Assembly: GCA_003116975.1 (NCBI GenBank)
Contig: BGKB01000043.1
Coordinates: forward strand, 62,001-126,000
Origin: Aurantiochytrium sp. KH105
Taxonomy: Eukaryota; Sar; Bigyra; Thraustochytrida; Thraustochytriidae
Direction of reading: 5' to 3'
DNA: 64,000 bases
Under the pieces are notes generated by a model. The model saw only the letters and a program-made list of their open reading frames with translations. It was not told the DNA's origin and ran no database searches. Positions 49,184 to 58,665 of this stretch are shown one piece after another. How positions within the stretch are numbered: the first letter of the stretch is position 1; the number at the start of each line of letters is the position of its first letter. The translations under genes were made by a program, and so were the position numbers.

Positions 49184-51280
49184 TCACTCTGCGCGGCCTA
49201 GAACGCCTGTGAGAATGGCCAGGGAGACGAGATGTGCTGGCATGTGCACCAAGAGCAAAAGCGGAACGTGCATCACGCCGTACTGCGCGTATGCGGAAGC
49301 AAGCGCCTCGAGGTTTTCGGCAAACGAAGACATGGTACTACTCTCGCGGGAGAATCCCCACGCTTCTCGGTCCACCACGAGGCCAGGGAGCGCATAAGCT
49401 GCGAGCGCAGGCGAGACAAAAATCCACCACGTAAAGAAACAGAGTCCGCTGAAAAGACTACGGGCGGGTCGAACATGCGCATAAAATAGGGATGTCCAGC
49501 ATGCAGATATCAGCGCAAGTGGATAGTTCACCATGCCCACCATTGCGTGCGCTACAACCAACGCCAACGCCAGCGCAGCCTTGACCGACTTCCACAACAC
49601 ACCCGGACATCCTGCTTCGACGCGACGCCGAATGACCAGCAAGAACAGAAAGGAAACGGGCCCAGTCAAGAACACATGATGCAGCCCTCGTAGACCAATC
49701 GCATCGTTGCTCAGAAGGAAGCCGCCAAAGCATCCCGCTGTGAGCAAGACCGCGCACGCGCCTACGATTGCAGACACTGGGTCAAATCCTTGCAGAGCAG
49801 ACTCTGAGGAATGTCCAGGTTCTCGGCCTTGGGGCCCAACAATTGATCGCAAAAAGTAGAGAAGAAGCGGCGCGAGAACAAGCACAAGCGAGCCAGAGTA
49901 CTCGCCAATGCTCACAAAGAGACCCACATCAGGGAGCACATAGAGAAAGTAGGACTGGTGAAATTTTTCCTCCAAGTTGCTCAGGCTTCGTATCGTGTGC
50001 TCGGCCGTTTGACGCAATACTTTACATGCGTCCTCCGGCGCGGCCCACATTCGAGACGGATCTTTCGTATAAACGGTGGAGAGCGTCAGCGCATGAATGT
50101 CGAACGGCAAAAGCTCGGCATGCAGACCTGTCGGCCCAAACGCTACACTTTGCATGAATCGCTCGAGTTTGCCCATGCGACTTGTGTATTGATTCAAGGC
50201 GAAGGCATCCACGGCGCCCGGGGCCAAAGCCTGGACTTGACTTCCAAGGGTGCGCACGAAGTCTTTCAAGACGTTGTCCCAATACGCTGTAGATCGGCTT
50301 GTAAAGTGCATTACCTCGGTGGCTTTGCTACCCCCACGAGCGCGAAGCAGGTGAACGACAACATTCACAAGATCCAGGTTTGGAAGAAGTCCGTTCGCTC
50401 CAGGAACGCGCACATCAATGGATTCTGCGAAATACCCCGAGGGCGCGCGGTCGGCATCCAAGACGAGTCCGCCAACAAGAATACCAGCATGTGCCACTTG
50501 CACTTGCGACTTGCTGTCGTGGATGCCTTGATGATACGCGGCCGTCCACGCTCGCACAGCCTTGCGATCTCGTGCAAAGAGAAAGACTACATTTTTGCTG
50601 AGCCACTCGGCCTCTACTAGTGCCTGCGCCAGTCCCAGCACAATGCCTACGCTCGTGCAGCCCTGAGTTCCCGCTTCTGCATCAACCTTTTGCGATAGAT
50701 GGCCTTGGGCCACGATAATGATGGCGTCCCGCCGATCAGCGCCCGTGTGAGGACGCAACACGGCTGAAACGTGCGAATTGCCCTCGACATGCACGTCTTC
50801 GAGTCCAAGGCTCTCCAAACTTTGAGCCAGAATCTCAGTGCGGCCTCGATCGCCCGCTTTCAACGCCGCAGCAAAGACCTCGTCTTCAAGCTCTCGCATC
50901 GTGCGAGTCGAGACTGCGGAAGATGAAATATCTCCTAGTCCAGGACTCAGCGCATTTTCCGAAAAGTAGGTGCCGCGACATTTAAGCTCACCGGTTGTGA
51001 TGCACACGAGCGGAAAGAGGCCGACCCAAATGAGACCAGCGAGAAAAAGAACAACGCCGAGCGGCCCCGCGCGTTGGAGAACTGCGTTTGCTATGCGATG
51101 TTGCAAGGGAGGCCGCTCGACCTTTTCTGGTGCTGGCATCTTCTTTGATGCATCTTCGCTTCCCTCGCTAGTCGTGCTCGTGCTGGTGCTCGCGTCATGG
51201 TCTTTGTCGTCACCTGTGCTTGCGTCGCTTGCCTCCTCCGCCTTGGTGCCTCGTCGTCGCAGACCCTCGGACTCTGTCAT
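49184..51280 (-). CDS. GPAA1: GPI transamidase subunit GAA1
   Basis: The GAA1 subunit of the endoplasmic-reticulum GPI transamidase, which attaches GPI anchors to proteins carrying a C-terminal signal. 698 residues from the ATG at 51280. Residues 1-60 are acidic and cytosolic. TM1 (~75-95, VVLFLAGLIWVGLFPLVCI) is followed by a large lumenal domain with an M28-peptidase-like fold (IIIVAQGHLSQ, then WLSKNVVFLFARD). The lumenal domain ends with LEEKFHQSYFLYVLPDVGLF, a family hallmark (E-K-x-H-Q-S-F/Y-F). From ~460 there are about six hydrophobic segments. Upstream in-frame codons start at TTG and are not used. Confidence 0.93.
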   Translation of the reverse strand: MTESEGLRRRGTKAEEASDASTGDDKDHDASTSTSTTSEGSEDASKKMPAPEKVERPPLQHRIANAVLQRAGPLGVVLFLAGLIWVGLFPLVCITTGELKCRGTYFSENALSPGLGDISSSAVSTRTMRELEDEVFAAALKAGDRGRTEILAQSLESLGLEDVHVEGNSHVSAVLRPHTGADRRDAIIIVAQGHLSQKVDAEAGTQGCTSVGIVLGLAQALVEAEWLSKNVVFLFARDRKAVRAWTAAYHQGIHDSKSQVQVAHAGILVGGLVLDADRAPSGYFAESIDVRVPGANGLLPNLDLVNVVVHLLRARGGSKATEVMHFTSRSTAYWDNVLKDFVRTLGSQVQALAPGAVDAFALNQYTSRMGKLERFMQSVAFGPTGLHAELLPFDIHALTLSTVYTKDPSRMWAAPEDACKVLRQTAEHTIRSLSNLEEKFHQSYFLYVLPDVGLFVSIGEYSGSLVLVLAPLLLYFLRSIVGPQGREPGHSSESALQGFDPVSAIVGACAVLLTAGCFGGFLLSNDAIGLRGLHHVFLTGPVSFLFLLVIRRRVEAGCPGVLWKSVKAALALALVVAHAMVGMVNYPLALISACWTSLFYAHVRPARSLFSGLCFFTWWIFVSPALAAYALPGLVVDREAWGFSRESSTMSSFAENLEALASAYAQYGVMHVPLLLLVHMPAHLVSLAILTGVLGRAE

Positions 51281-51771
51281 GGCGGCGAAGGTCTTGTTCG
51301 ATGAGCTGGACGCCGCGGCCTCACGCCCACGCACCAAGACCAAGTTTTCTTTTGCGCTGTGCCGCGTCCTCTCCCTTGCTGCGCCCGTGGCAAGGGCACG
51401 AGGGACACGACACAACTCTCGGCTGGACGTTGACTTTTCAATGTTGTTGTTCTGCGATTTGATTTGATCAAGTTTTGATCTTTCTTTATTTTTGGTGCAA
51501 TGCCATCATGCTTTGGGTCTCTTTTGCCTTCTTCGTGGGCGATCATTCCAAGCGACAGAGAGAGGGATGAGAGGGGAGAAAGGAATAGGAGAAGAGAGAG
51601 ATACGTCAAGACAGACATGAACAAAAAACCAAACACAAAAGGGAGCGAACGACCTTAATTTTTTGCGTATTGCTTTTCATATTCAATAGTACTGGGAGCA
51701 AAAACGACCGTCGCGAAGACGAAAGAAATTGCCAATTTCGTGGCCAGGAGAAAAGAGGCCTGGTCACTTTC
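51281..51771. other. Region between GAA1 and the BRCT gene
   Basis: It is GAA1 leader and promoter plus the 3' flank of the BRCT gene, all on the minus strand. A purine-rich (GAGAG) stretch occurs near 51560-51605. There is no independent gene. Confidence 0.5.
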
Positions 51772-52674
51772 TTAGTGATGCTTTTCGCACCATTCGCAAG
51801 ATGGCTTGCCCTCGTCATGGCAAGAACAGCAGCAGCCAAGATCAACCTCGAGAACGGGAGCGATGGCCGTCGTTTCGGCGCTGTCACTCCCATCCTCGAT
51901 AACCTCAAAGTCATCGGCCTTGCTCTTTTTGGACTTTTTGCTCTTCTTGTCCTTTTTACTCTTCTTGCTCTTCTTGTCTTTTTTGGTGTCCGTGTTATCA
52001 TTGGCGGAGGTTGGCTCTGCCTCTGGGACTTCACGTAAATAGGGGTCAACCGCAACGCAAGCTTTGGCTTCTGCACAAGCAGTCAGAAATGCCTCACTGA
52101 CGACAGGGACATTGAATTTGACAGCCTTGCGCACCTTTTGCGACCGCCGACGGACTGCACGCTCCGAGGCAACAAGTGCAAAGACACGCTTGTGAAGAAT
52201 TCCACTCATCTTGCCGCCAGCATCCTCGATCAGAGTACGAAGCTCGTCAAAACCGAGAGCCTTGGCATCGTCGCCCTCGGTGCCCTGTGCGTTGTCTGCG
52301 GGGCCATCCTCGTTGTCATCATCGCCGTCTTCCTTGTTGCTCCGCACCGAGATGCCAAACACCTTTCCTCGAAAGTATTTGCGCTTCTTCTCGAGCGGAG
52401 GCGGGGCCTCCTTTTTGATTTTCTTTGCCGGATCATCGGCCTTCTCGCCGCGCTCGATTCTGCGCCGCCTCTTTCGCTCTCTGCGGGATTCTTTCACCTC
52501 ATCTGCGCCCTCGGCGTCTCCAGAGCCACCCGTGGACCCGGACGTCTTGGTCTTGTCCTGCCGCTCGTTTCCATCTTCGTCCTCGTCGTCGGACCCAAAC
52601 ACGACGTGCTGCCGCTCGACCTTGGGCTTGCGCTTGCCGCCCTTGCGCTTCCGCTTCGCGTCCGTGCTCGACAT
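51772..52674 (-). CDS. BRCT-domain protein with C-terminal Cys/His cluster
   Basis: 300 residues from the ATG at 52674. Residues 1-90 are strongly basic then acidic and carry several nuclear-localisation-like stretches (KRKRKGGKRKPK, RRERKRRRRIERG). Residues ~105-215 match a BRCT domain: YFRGKVFGISV, LRTLIEDAGGKMSG with the Gly-Gly turn, and VVSEAFLTACAEAK with the conserved W position filled by F. BRCT domains bind phosphopeptides or DNA ends in DNA repair and checkpoint proteins. A lysine/serine repeat (KKSKKDKKSKKSKKSK) then leads to a C-terminal LGCCCSCHDEGKPSCEWCEK-HH cluster with six Cys and three His, a likely zinc site. Which repair pathway it serves is unknown. Confidence 0.82.
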   Translation of the reverse strand: MSSTDAKRKRKGGKRKPKVERQHVVFGSDDEDEDGNERQDKTKTSGSTGGSGDAEGADEVKESRRERKRRRRIERGEKADDPAKKIKKEAPPPLEKKRKYFRGKVFGISVRSNKEDGDDDNEDGPADNAQGTEGDDAKALGFDELRTLIEDAGGKMSGILHKRVFALVASERAVRRRSQKVRKAVKFNVPVVSEAFLTACAEAKACVAVDPYLREVPEAEPTSANDNTDTKKDKKSKKSKKDKKSKKSKKSKADDFEVIEDGSDSAETTAIAPVLEVDLGCCCSCHDEGKPSCEWCEKHH

Positions 52675-53332
52675 CTTTCTCCCGCGCCCGCGCGCTCGCG
52701 TCTTGGCTCTTTGCTCTTCTGGGCTTGGCGAGAGCAGCCACCAGTGAGTGCTGGGTATCCAGCCTATGGTACACCCAGCTACGCCTAACAGCGTAGTCCC
52801 AACCCGTCTCGACGCCCTGCCGACGCCACGCGACGCGGGCGTGCTCGCAAAAGCAGACGCCCTCGCGCATTCCTGTCGAGCGGTGGCGGAAGGCCGCCCT
52901 GCCGTCGCAGACGGGTCTCTCGCTCGAGCTTGCCGAGCTGGCTGGCTGGCTGGGGCCCGTCGCGGGGACTTGGTCTCGCTGTGCTTGGCTGCTACTACTT
53001 TCTTGCAGTGCGTGAGCACAGCGGCGCGGAAGCAAAGCAGAAAAGTTACGCTGCCCGGGCGCGGCTGGGCGCTCGACTGGATCACGCACTCGCAGAGCGA
53101 CTTCGCCCGCGAGCAAAGCGAGGCCCGCGGAGGGCGGCCGCTGTCGAGCGCACGAGCAAGCAGAGCGCGAATAGCTGAGGCACGAGCGGGTGAGCGAGTA
53201 GAAAGCTACGACTTGGTGATCGCGTTTGGCGTGCCGAGGCAGTTGACCTCAGTCCTCGCTCGCTCGCTCGCTCGCTTGCTTGCTTACTCGCGCACTCACT
53301 CACTCACTCACTCACTCGCCAACCCACTCAGC
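52675..53332. other. Divergent promoter between BRCT and protease genes
   Basis: GC-rich region with CTCG repeats (53262-53280) and CTCA repeats (53290-53318) directly before the protease ATG. Frames run through it in both directions because of GC bias; none begins with a convincing ATG. Confidence 0.5.
53290..53318. repeat. (CTCA)n microsatellite in protease leader
   Basis: About six CTCA units end 14 bp before the protease ATG, so they probably form part of its 5' leader. Confidence 0.85.
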
Positions 53333-54628
53333 ATGACGGCGCGCAGAGCGGCAATCGTGCTGGCGTTTGTCGCAGCCTTGGTGACGCTGGCCGCGCTCGC
53401 GAAAGAGGAGTGGTCATTGAAATGGCACGGCGATGTGTCTCCCAAACAGGATGACAACGACGTGGAAAACATGCATCATCGCTGGGAGCACTTTAAAGAA
53501 ACCTTTGGCAAGCGCTTTGCGAACGCTTCGCATGAGGCGTACCATCGCGCTGTGTTCCTGGAGAATCTCGTATACATTTCGAAACGAAACAACGAGCAAT
53601 CATCCTTTACTCTCGGCGTGAACCATTATGCTGACCTCACTTGGGAGAGCTTTCGAACAAGACTCGCGACCGCACCTGGACGCGGGAGCTGGACGGCCTC
53701 GCGTGAGCGTAGACCACATCAGTTTTCCAAAGACGAGATTGCCGACTTGCCCGCGTCCGTGGACTGGCGCTCCAAGAATGCCGTAACCGAGGTCAAGAAT
53801 CAAGGCCAGTGCGGATCGTGCTGGTCGTTCGCTACGATTGCCAGCGTCGAGGGCGCGTACGCAATTGCTACTGGAGCGCTGCGCAGCCTCTCTGAGCAGC
53901 AGCTCGTGGACTGCGCAGTACAAAATCACGGTTGCGGGGGTGGCAACATTGATTTGGCGCTCTCGTATATTGAGCGCAACGGTGGGCTCGATTCCGAAGA
54001 CGACTACCCTTATTCCGGGGTTCAGGGCACGTGCGACCGTCCGCGCAACAATCGGGTCGTCGCTCGGATCAGCGACTTCCGCGATGTCGAGTCTCGAAAC
54101 GAGGCGCAAATGCTTGCTGCGGTTGCAAAGGGTCCCGTTGCCGTGGCCATCGAGGCAGATCAGCGCGACTTTCAGTTTTATCAGAGCGGCGTCTTTGATG
54201 GTGTTTGTGGCGACAAGCTTGACCATGGTGTCACCGTCGTTGGGTACACTCCGGATGCATGGATTGTGCGCAACAGTTGGGGTGCTTCATGGGGAGACAA
54301 GGGCTACATTTATCTCAAACGCTTTCCAACGTCCAAGGAGCACCCCGCGGGCCAGTGCGGCGTGCTCTCTATTCCAAGCTACCCATTGATTGGAGACAGA
54401 AAGCCCGTCCCTGTCCCCGAGCCAACTCCCTCGCCGCCACCAGGGCTCAAGTGCGAGTGTGAGATGTCCTGTGAGAGGATGTGCAACCAATTTGGTATGA
54501 AGTGCTGCAGTGGCAAGGGCGGCAACTGCAATTGCCAACCACCACGCGACACGTGCTGCGATGATCAAGACGAGTACGAGGACGAAAATGCCCATGTTAG
54601 TAACAACGTTGCGCTCGCGTGGTGGTAA
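53333..54628 (+). CDS. Secreted papain-family cysteine protease with Cys-rich tail
   Basis: A C1A peptidase (cathepsin L/papain type), 431 residues from the ATG at 53333. Residues 1-22 are a signal peptide. The I29 inhibitory propeptide follows ([18 protein letters not shown], then [17 protein letters not shown]), and mature sequence starts around LPASVDWRS. Catalytic Cys lies in [10 protein letters not shown], His in [11 protein letters not shown], Asn in [11 protein letters not shown]. The usual 'CNGG' is CGGG here. After a Pro-rich linker ([14 protein letters not shown]) comes a 36-residue tail with ten cysteines in pairs and CxC steps ([19 protein letters not shown]). It is shorter than a granulin domain but reminiscent of one. 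The enzyme is probably lysosomal/vacuolar or secreted. Confidence 0.93.
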   Translation: MTARRAAIVLAFVAALVTLAALAKEEWSLKWHGDVSPKQDDNDVENMHHRWEHFKETFGKRFANASHEAYHRAVFLENLVYISKRNNEQSSFTLGVNHYADLTWESFRTRLATAPGRGSWTASRERRPHQFSKDEIADLPASVDWRSKNAVTEVKNQGQCGSCWSFATIASVEGAYAIATGALRSLSEQQLVDCAVQNHGCGGGNIDLALSYIERNGGLDSEDDYPYSGVQGTCDRPRNNRVVARISDFRDVESRNEAQMLAAVAKGPVAVAIEADQRDFQFYQSGVFDGVCGDKLDHGVTVVGYTPDAWIVRNSWGASWGDKGYIYLKRFPTSKEHPAGQCGVLSIPSYPLIGDRKPVPVPEPTPSPPPGLKCECEMSCERMCNQFGMKCCSGKGGNCNCQPPRDTCCDDQDEYEDENAHVSNNVALAWW

Positions 54629-55035
54629 GTTTGAAAGACCGATTCATTTTGTTGACAATGCAAAAAATTAAAGATGACCTGTTCATTGGAAAGAGTGTCC
54701 TTTTCTATTTCTGATATTTTGATGAACCACAAGCCCAACTTGGTGCGCGGTGCTGCGAAAAGTAAAAACCAAACAGAAAAACGAGAGAGTGGAAAAAAGA
54801 AAAATGTAGGTTTATCGCTATAGATAGTGTCGAAAAAGTTCATTGCTTTTTTGGCGAACTGCAGTCAATCAAAGACTGATTACCCTGCCGCCCTCATTGT
54901 CCAAGAATAAGCACGCCGGCAGGCGTGTTTGACTTTGGGCTGAATAGAACGGGACATTACGGTCGCTCGAAAGAGATGAATTTGTGTGTGCGCGTGAGAG
55001 TTAGAGAGCGTGTGCGTGCAATTGTACATTTGTGA
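54629..55035. other. Convergent 3' region
   Basis: 3' flanks of the protease (+) and of the helical-protein gene (-). A-rich between 54660 and 54810. No RNA gene seen. Confidence 0.5.
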
Positions 55036-55965
55036 TTACGCCTTCATGATGGTCTTCATGCGCTTGGAAAAGTCCTTCCAGTGCTTGGTAAAGGCCTTGA
55101 CGTCGGACGAGTTGACGTCATGCTGATTGAGCTCGTCGCGCAGTGATCGCAAAAGCTCGAACTCGGCGTCAAAAAGATCGGAAAGTTCCTTGGAGGTGAT
55201 AATTTGGTATGCCTCGCGGTTAAAGGTCTCGACGGAGTGGTTGACCTTGTGCATGCCGAGCTCGTACTGTCCCTCTTCGCGGTGCATGCGGTCATCATGC
55301 TTGTCGCCAGCGTTGCTGCTCTTGCGGCGATCACGGTCCTTGGCGTCGCGGTGGAAGAGCGTGTCCTTGCGCATGTTCTTGATCTCCTTTGCGCGCGTGT
55401 TGAAATGCTTGAGCGAGGTGTACCCGCCAGCAGCAGCGACGACGCTGTCAATGCGAGCGCTCGCATCCTTGACCTCCTGGGTGAGGTTGTGGTCCCGGCG
55501 GTCAAAGTTCTTGGCCACCTCTTGGAGATGCGCGCACTTCTTCAAGGATGCGTTGCGGTCCTTGAGGGCAAACTTGACGCGTTTGTGCATGGTGAGGAAC
55601 TTTTCCCAGAGCTCCTTATCCTGCTCGCTCGGCTCGGTGAAAGTCTTGTGAAAGTGCTTTTGCTTGAAGACCTTCATGCGCTGCATGGCGCTGGGGTGCT
55701 TGAGCTTCTTGTTGGAAATCTGCAGCTCATTGTCGTCCGCGGGCGTGTTGTGGTGCTCGTTGACGTCCGGCTTGGACTCGCTATGGGTCGTGGGCGAGGT
55801 GGAGTTGCTCGCGTGCGAGTCTTCCGTCACCGAGTCGCGGTACTTGGACTCCTCGGGCTGCTCTTGAATGCCGGTGTTGCTCTCGCCGGCGGCCATCTTC
55901 TTTTGGTGGTACTCATCCTGGCGCTCCTGCTCGTAAGCATTGTTGTTGCTCTGTTCGGCCAACAT
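55036..55965 (-). CDS. Helical protein, possibly BAR-like, unknown function
   Basis: 309 residues from an ATG. Residues 1-85 are acidic, Gln/Asn/Ser-rich and disordered. From ~90 a basic patch (KKLKHPSAMQRMKVFKQKHF) leads into long helices with regular hydrophobic spacing (ELWEKFLTMHKRVKFALKDR, LTQEVKDASARIDSVV, FDAEFELLRSLRDELNQ), and the C-terminus is basic (WKDFSKRMKTIMK). The sequence of long basic helices would suit a membrane-bending BAR module, but no diagnostic motif is visible, so that is only a suggestion. His content is unusually high (HxH pairs throughout). Confidence 0.65.
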   Translation of the reverse strand: MLAEQSNNNAYEQERQDEYHQKKMAAGESNTGIQEQPEESKYRDSVTEDSHASNSTSPTTHSESKPDVNEHHNTPADDNELQISNKKLKHPSAMQRMKVFKQKHFHKTFTEPSEQDKELWEKFLTMHKRVKFALKDRNASLKKCAHLQEVAKNFDRRDHNLTQEVKDASARIDSVVAAAGGYTSLKHFNTRAKEIKNMRKDTLFHRDAKDRDRRKSSNAGDKHDDRMHREEGQYELGMHKVNHSVETFNREAYQIITSKELSDLFDAEFELLRSLRDELNQHDVNSSDVKAFTKHWKDFSKRMKTIMKA

Positions 55966-56520
55966 GGTCTCTGCTTGCTTGCGTTGCTTTGCTTTGCTTT
56001 CTTTTTCCTCTGCTCTTTTTTACTTTGGGTCTTTGCCTGTTTGGGATTTGTTCGATTGCTTTCGCTGGAGCCTTCGAGGGTTTCGGGTTTGCCGCCATCA
56101 CCCTGCCGGCGCACCGCTCGCCCGCGCTGCAAGCACCAAGCTGCAGCTGCAGTCCGCACTGTCAGCTCGAAGACCAGGAAAACACACGCCTGTTCTATCT
56201 GCGTTGCTCGGAAACCACAGCAGTGCAGCGTGCGCGTGTACTACCCAAACCGCTACGCCGCCGGCAGTGCAGAGAGTCATTTCAGTGTTGGAAGGAAGCC
56301 GGGCCGCGCCCATAGAGTCAGCGAGGGCCTCGGGCTTCTTCTTCGCCGTCGAGGCCGCCCCGTGTCATTATCGTTATCATTGCCATCGTCACTGTCAACG
56401 ATGCCATTTGACAGTGGCATTGGCATTGGCATTGGCCGTGAAAATCGCATTGACAATCGCATTGACAATGCGCTGCGAGCTCGCCCCGCGAGATCAGCCG
56501 GAACAAACGTAACGCCTACC

Positions 56521-56551
56521 TCGCCTGCCTGCCTGCCTGCCTGCCTGCCTG
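56521..56551. repeat. (GCCT)n microsatellite
   Basis: About seven GCCT units, non-coding. Confidence 0.9.
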
Positions 56552-57374
56552 CACAGCCCACAGCTCGCTGTGGCAAAGGCCAGGCACTGCGCGAGCCCGC
56601 GAACGCTCGCTCCCGCTCTCGCGCCGCGAGGCTGAGCGCGGCCTCTCCACGCCCAGCCAAGGCAGGAGGGCCCGCGGAGCCAGCGCCGGAGCCGCGGCCT
56701 CCGCGTCGCGTCGCAGGCGCAGGCGCCGCCATCCATCTGCCACTGCTGCTGCCGGTCGCGGTGCATATGACCATGCCTCGGATGATCAGATGCCTGCACG
56801 CACAGGCCGGCGAAGGGCCGTCGCGCTGTCTCCTCGCGGCCGAACGAAGCGGCGTTCGGCCTCCTCGCCGCCGCGCGGTGCTGCACTGCTCCGTTCGCTC
56901 CGTCTGCTCTGCTGCTGCAGCTGCTCTGCTCTTCGCAGTCGCCATGCTCGCCATATGGTCCGGCGCTAGCCAGCGAGACTCGCGTGCGAGATCGATAGAG
57001 CGACCACAGCTGCGGCGGCGCCTCTGCGAAGCTGACAGTGACGGCGAGACCGGCAGCTGCGGAAGCACAGCGGCCAGCGGCGGCGCGGCAGCGGCAGGCA
57101 GCGGCCCTGGTGGCTGGCTTTCGCGTGGCGGTGACGCTGCGCAAGCTGCAGCTGGCTGCTGCATTGTTGGTGGGAAGCCCGCGACGTCGGAGTTGTCAGA
57201 GCTGGCGGGCGTCGTGCGGTGCTCACTGGCCTTGGTCGGAGGAGCCAGCGACGCTTGGGAAAGCGGGGAGCTGGCGGTAAGGCGGCGGTGAAGGGGGTTA
57301 AGGTATACAGGGTCGTGATAGTTGAAGCTGACTGGCTAACGCGAAGCTGTCCCTCGCGCATCCCCTACACGTGA

Positions 57375-57405
57375 CAAGTGATCACTAGTTCACTTGCGTG
57401 TATAA
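57375..57405 (+). promoter_or_regulatory. Paired inverted CAAGTG/CACTTG elements followed by TATAA
   Basis: CAAGTGA (57375) and TCACTTG (57390) form a near-palindromic pair 16 bp apart, and TATAAG follows at 57401. This arrangement looks like a core promoter on the plus strand. Only short, weak frames lie downstream before the minus-strand gene ends at 57688, so any transcript would be non-coding or a very small protein. Confidence 0.4.
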
Positions 57406-57687
57406 GCCTTCTTCGGCGGCGGGCTGGGGTCTGTCCCATCCTCATGCCACGGCAACCACACTGCAAGGGTCCGCTACAGCTGCCGTCAGCAGCTGCAGCA
57501 AGCTGCTGTTGCTGCTGCTGCAAATGTCGGCACGACTCCATTCAGCAAGATGCAAGACCGACCTCTCGGTGATGGCGACGAACGGCAGCCACATCGCAGG
57601 CGTGGCCCGCCCCCGACAAGAGCCAGCCAGCTCAGACGAGTCCGGTTGGCAGCGGGATGCCACTGTCGACGGTAAAGGATTCATGGT

Positions 57688-58665
57688 TCAACTTTTATTG
57701 AGAGGGTAGGAGAAGAGCAATGGCAGAACCATGCTCAAAATAAGAACCAGCACAAGCAGAGAACATAACACATGCGCAAGATGCTTGCTTGCCAGCCACG
57801 CTGAAGCGCTGGCGTTCCAGCACTGCAAAGAACAATCTTGCACATGATTCAATGTCGCTGCTACGGCATTGAGAACGCTGCGCTCTGGCTCTCGAGGACC
57901 CCGTTCGAGTATGTGATCGCCTACGAGGGCTTCGCGGTCGAAGCGAAGCACGTGGAAATGCGCAGAACGCGCGAAGCGAGCAATCTTGTCGGCGCAGACG
58001 CAATCGGCTCCGGGGAGCTCGAGCGTGTTCAAGTATGGACTGAAGTGGAAAAGGTCCGGGTCGAGTTTGCGCACGAGGCTGCTCCAAAAGTCAGGCTCCT
58101 CGGTCTGACACCGGACGATGAGACCTCCAGAACTCGCAGACCTGTGCATGTGTAAAACTCTGCGCTGGCTAGTCCGCTGGTCATGGGGTCCGCTCCCGCG
58201 CCCGCTGCAGCTGTCGGGCTCGTTTTCATCATCACGCATCCCCAAGCTCTCTGGCTGATCATCCTCATCGCCGTCGAAGAATTCTGTGCCCGTTCTCTCG
58301 AGATCCCACGCCTCATGACGGCTCGGACCATGCACGAGTGTTGGTGCTGGCCTGGCGACAGTAGCTACTCGTGCTGCTCCTCCTGCTCTTGGTGCAAGCC
58401 CCCTTGGGAGTTCCTCGAAAAACATGACGATTGCGCCTTGTGGCTCTTTGCCTGGTTTCAAGATGCTCTCGAGACGCACTCCATCGTCGAGGACTTGTCC
58501 TTGGTACGCCAGTCGTAACGCGCAAATGGCTTCGTCGTGATACCCAAGCGCATCTCCTAGTGCGAGCTTGAATCCTCGTAGGGTTGCTCCTTGAATGCGG
58601 AAATCGTGAAGGACGAGTTTGTCCCCCGTCGGCAGTCTCACGAGCACATCCGTTCTTGCTTGCAT
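57688..58665 (-). CDS. Tail-anchored ubiquitin-like protein
   Basis: 325 residues from the ATG at 58665; an upstream open stretch has no ATG and is Cys/Ser-rich. Residues 1-78 look ubiquitin-like: a short first strand (DVLVRLPTGDKLVLHDF), a helix (RGFKLALGDAL), then CALRLAYQGQVLDDGVRLES, equivalent to ubiquitin's 'LIFAGKQLEDGRTLSDY'. No Gly-Gly for conjugation follows. Residues 90-215 are acidic/Arg-rich and disordered. Residues ~298-320 are one strongly hydrophobic segment (VLCSLLVLVLILSMVLPLLF) close to the C-terminus, a tail anchor. HERP-type ER proteins have an N-terminal ubiquitin-like domain and membrane segments, but this one has a single anchor and I cannot prove orthology. Confidence 0.75.
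   Translation of the reverse strand: MQARTDVLVRLPTGDKLVLHDFRIQGATLRGFKLALGDALGYHDEAICALRLAYQGQVLDDGVRLESILKPGKEPQGAIVMFFEELPRGLAPRAGGAARVATVARPAPTLVHGPSRHEAWDLERTGTEFFDGDEDDQPESLGMRDDENEPDSCSGRGSGPHDQRTSQRRVLHMHRSASSGGLIVRCQTEEPDFWSSLVRKLDPDLFHFSPYLNTLELPGADCVCADKIARFARSAHFHVLRFDREALVGDHILERGPREPERSVLNAVAATLNHVQDCSLQCWNASASAWLASKHLAHVLCSLLVLVLILSMVLPLLFSYPLNKS

Larger units (their letters stand above)
55966..57687. other. GC-rich region upstream of the helical-protein gene
   Basis: It contains ATTGGC/ATTGACA short repeats near 56415-56470 and a (GCCT)n run near 56521-56551. Near 57375-57405 there is a compact promoter-like arrangement with no annotated gene after it. Long frames on both strands are low-complexity and are shadows of GC bias. 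Confidence 0.5.

Noticed and set aside
52748-53332. Extended N-terminus of the papain-like protease
   Set aside because: It would place 195 residues before an evident signal peptide.
55204-57291. A 695-codon plus-strand frame
   Set aside because: Its first third is antisense to the helical-protein gene and the rest is low-complexity; no ATG-linked domain.
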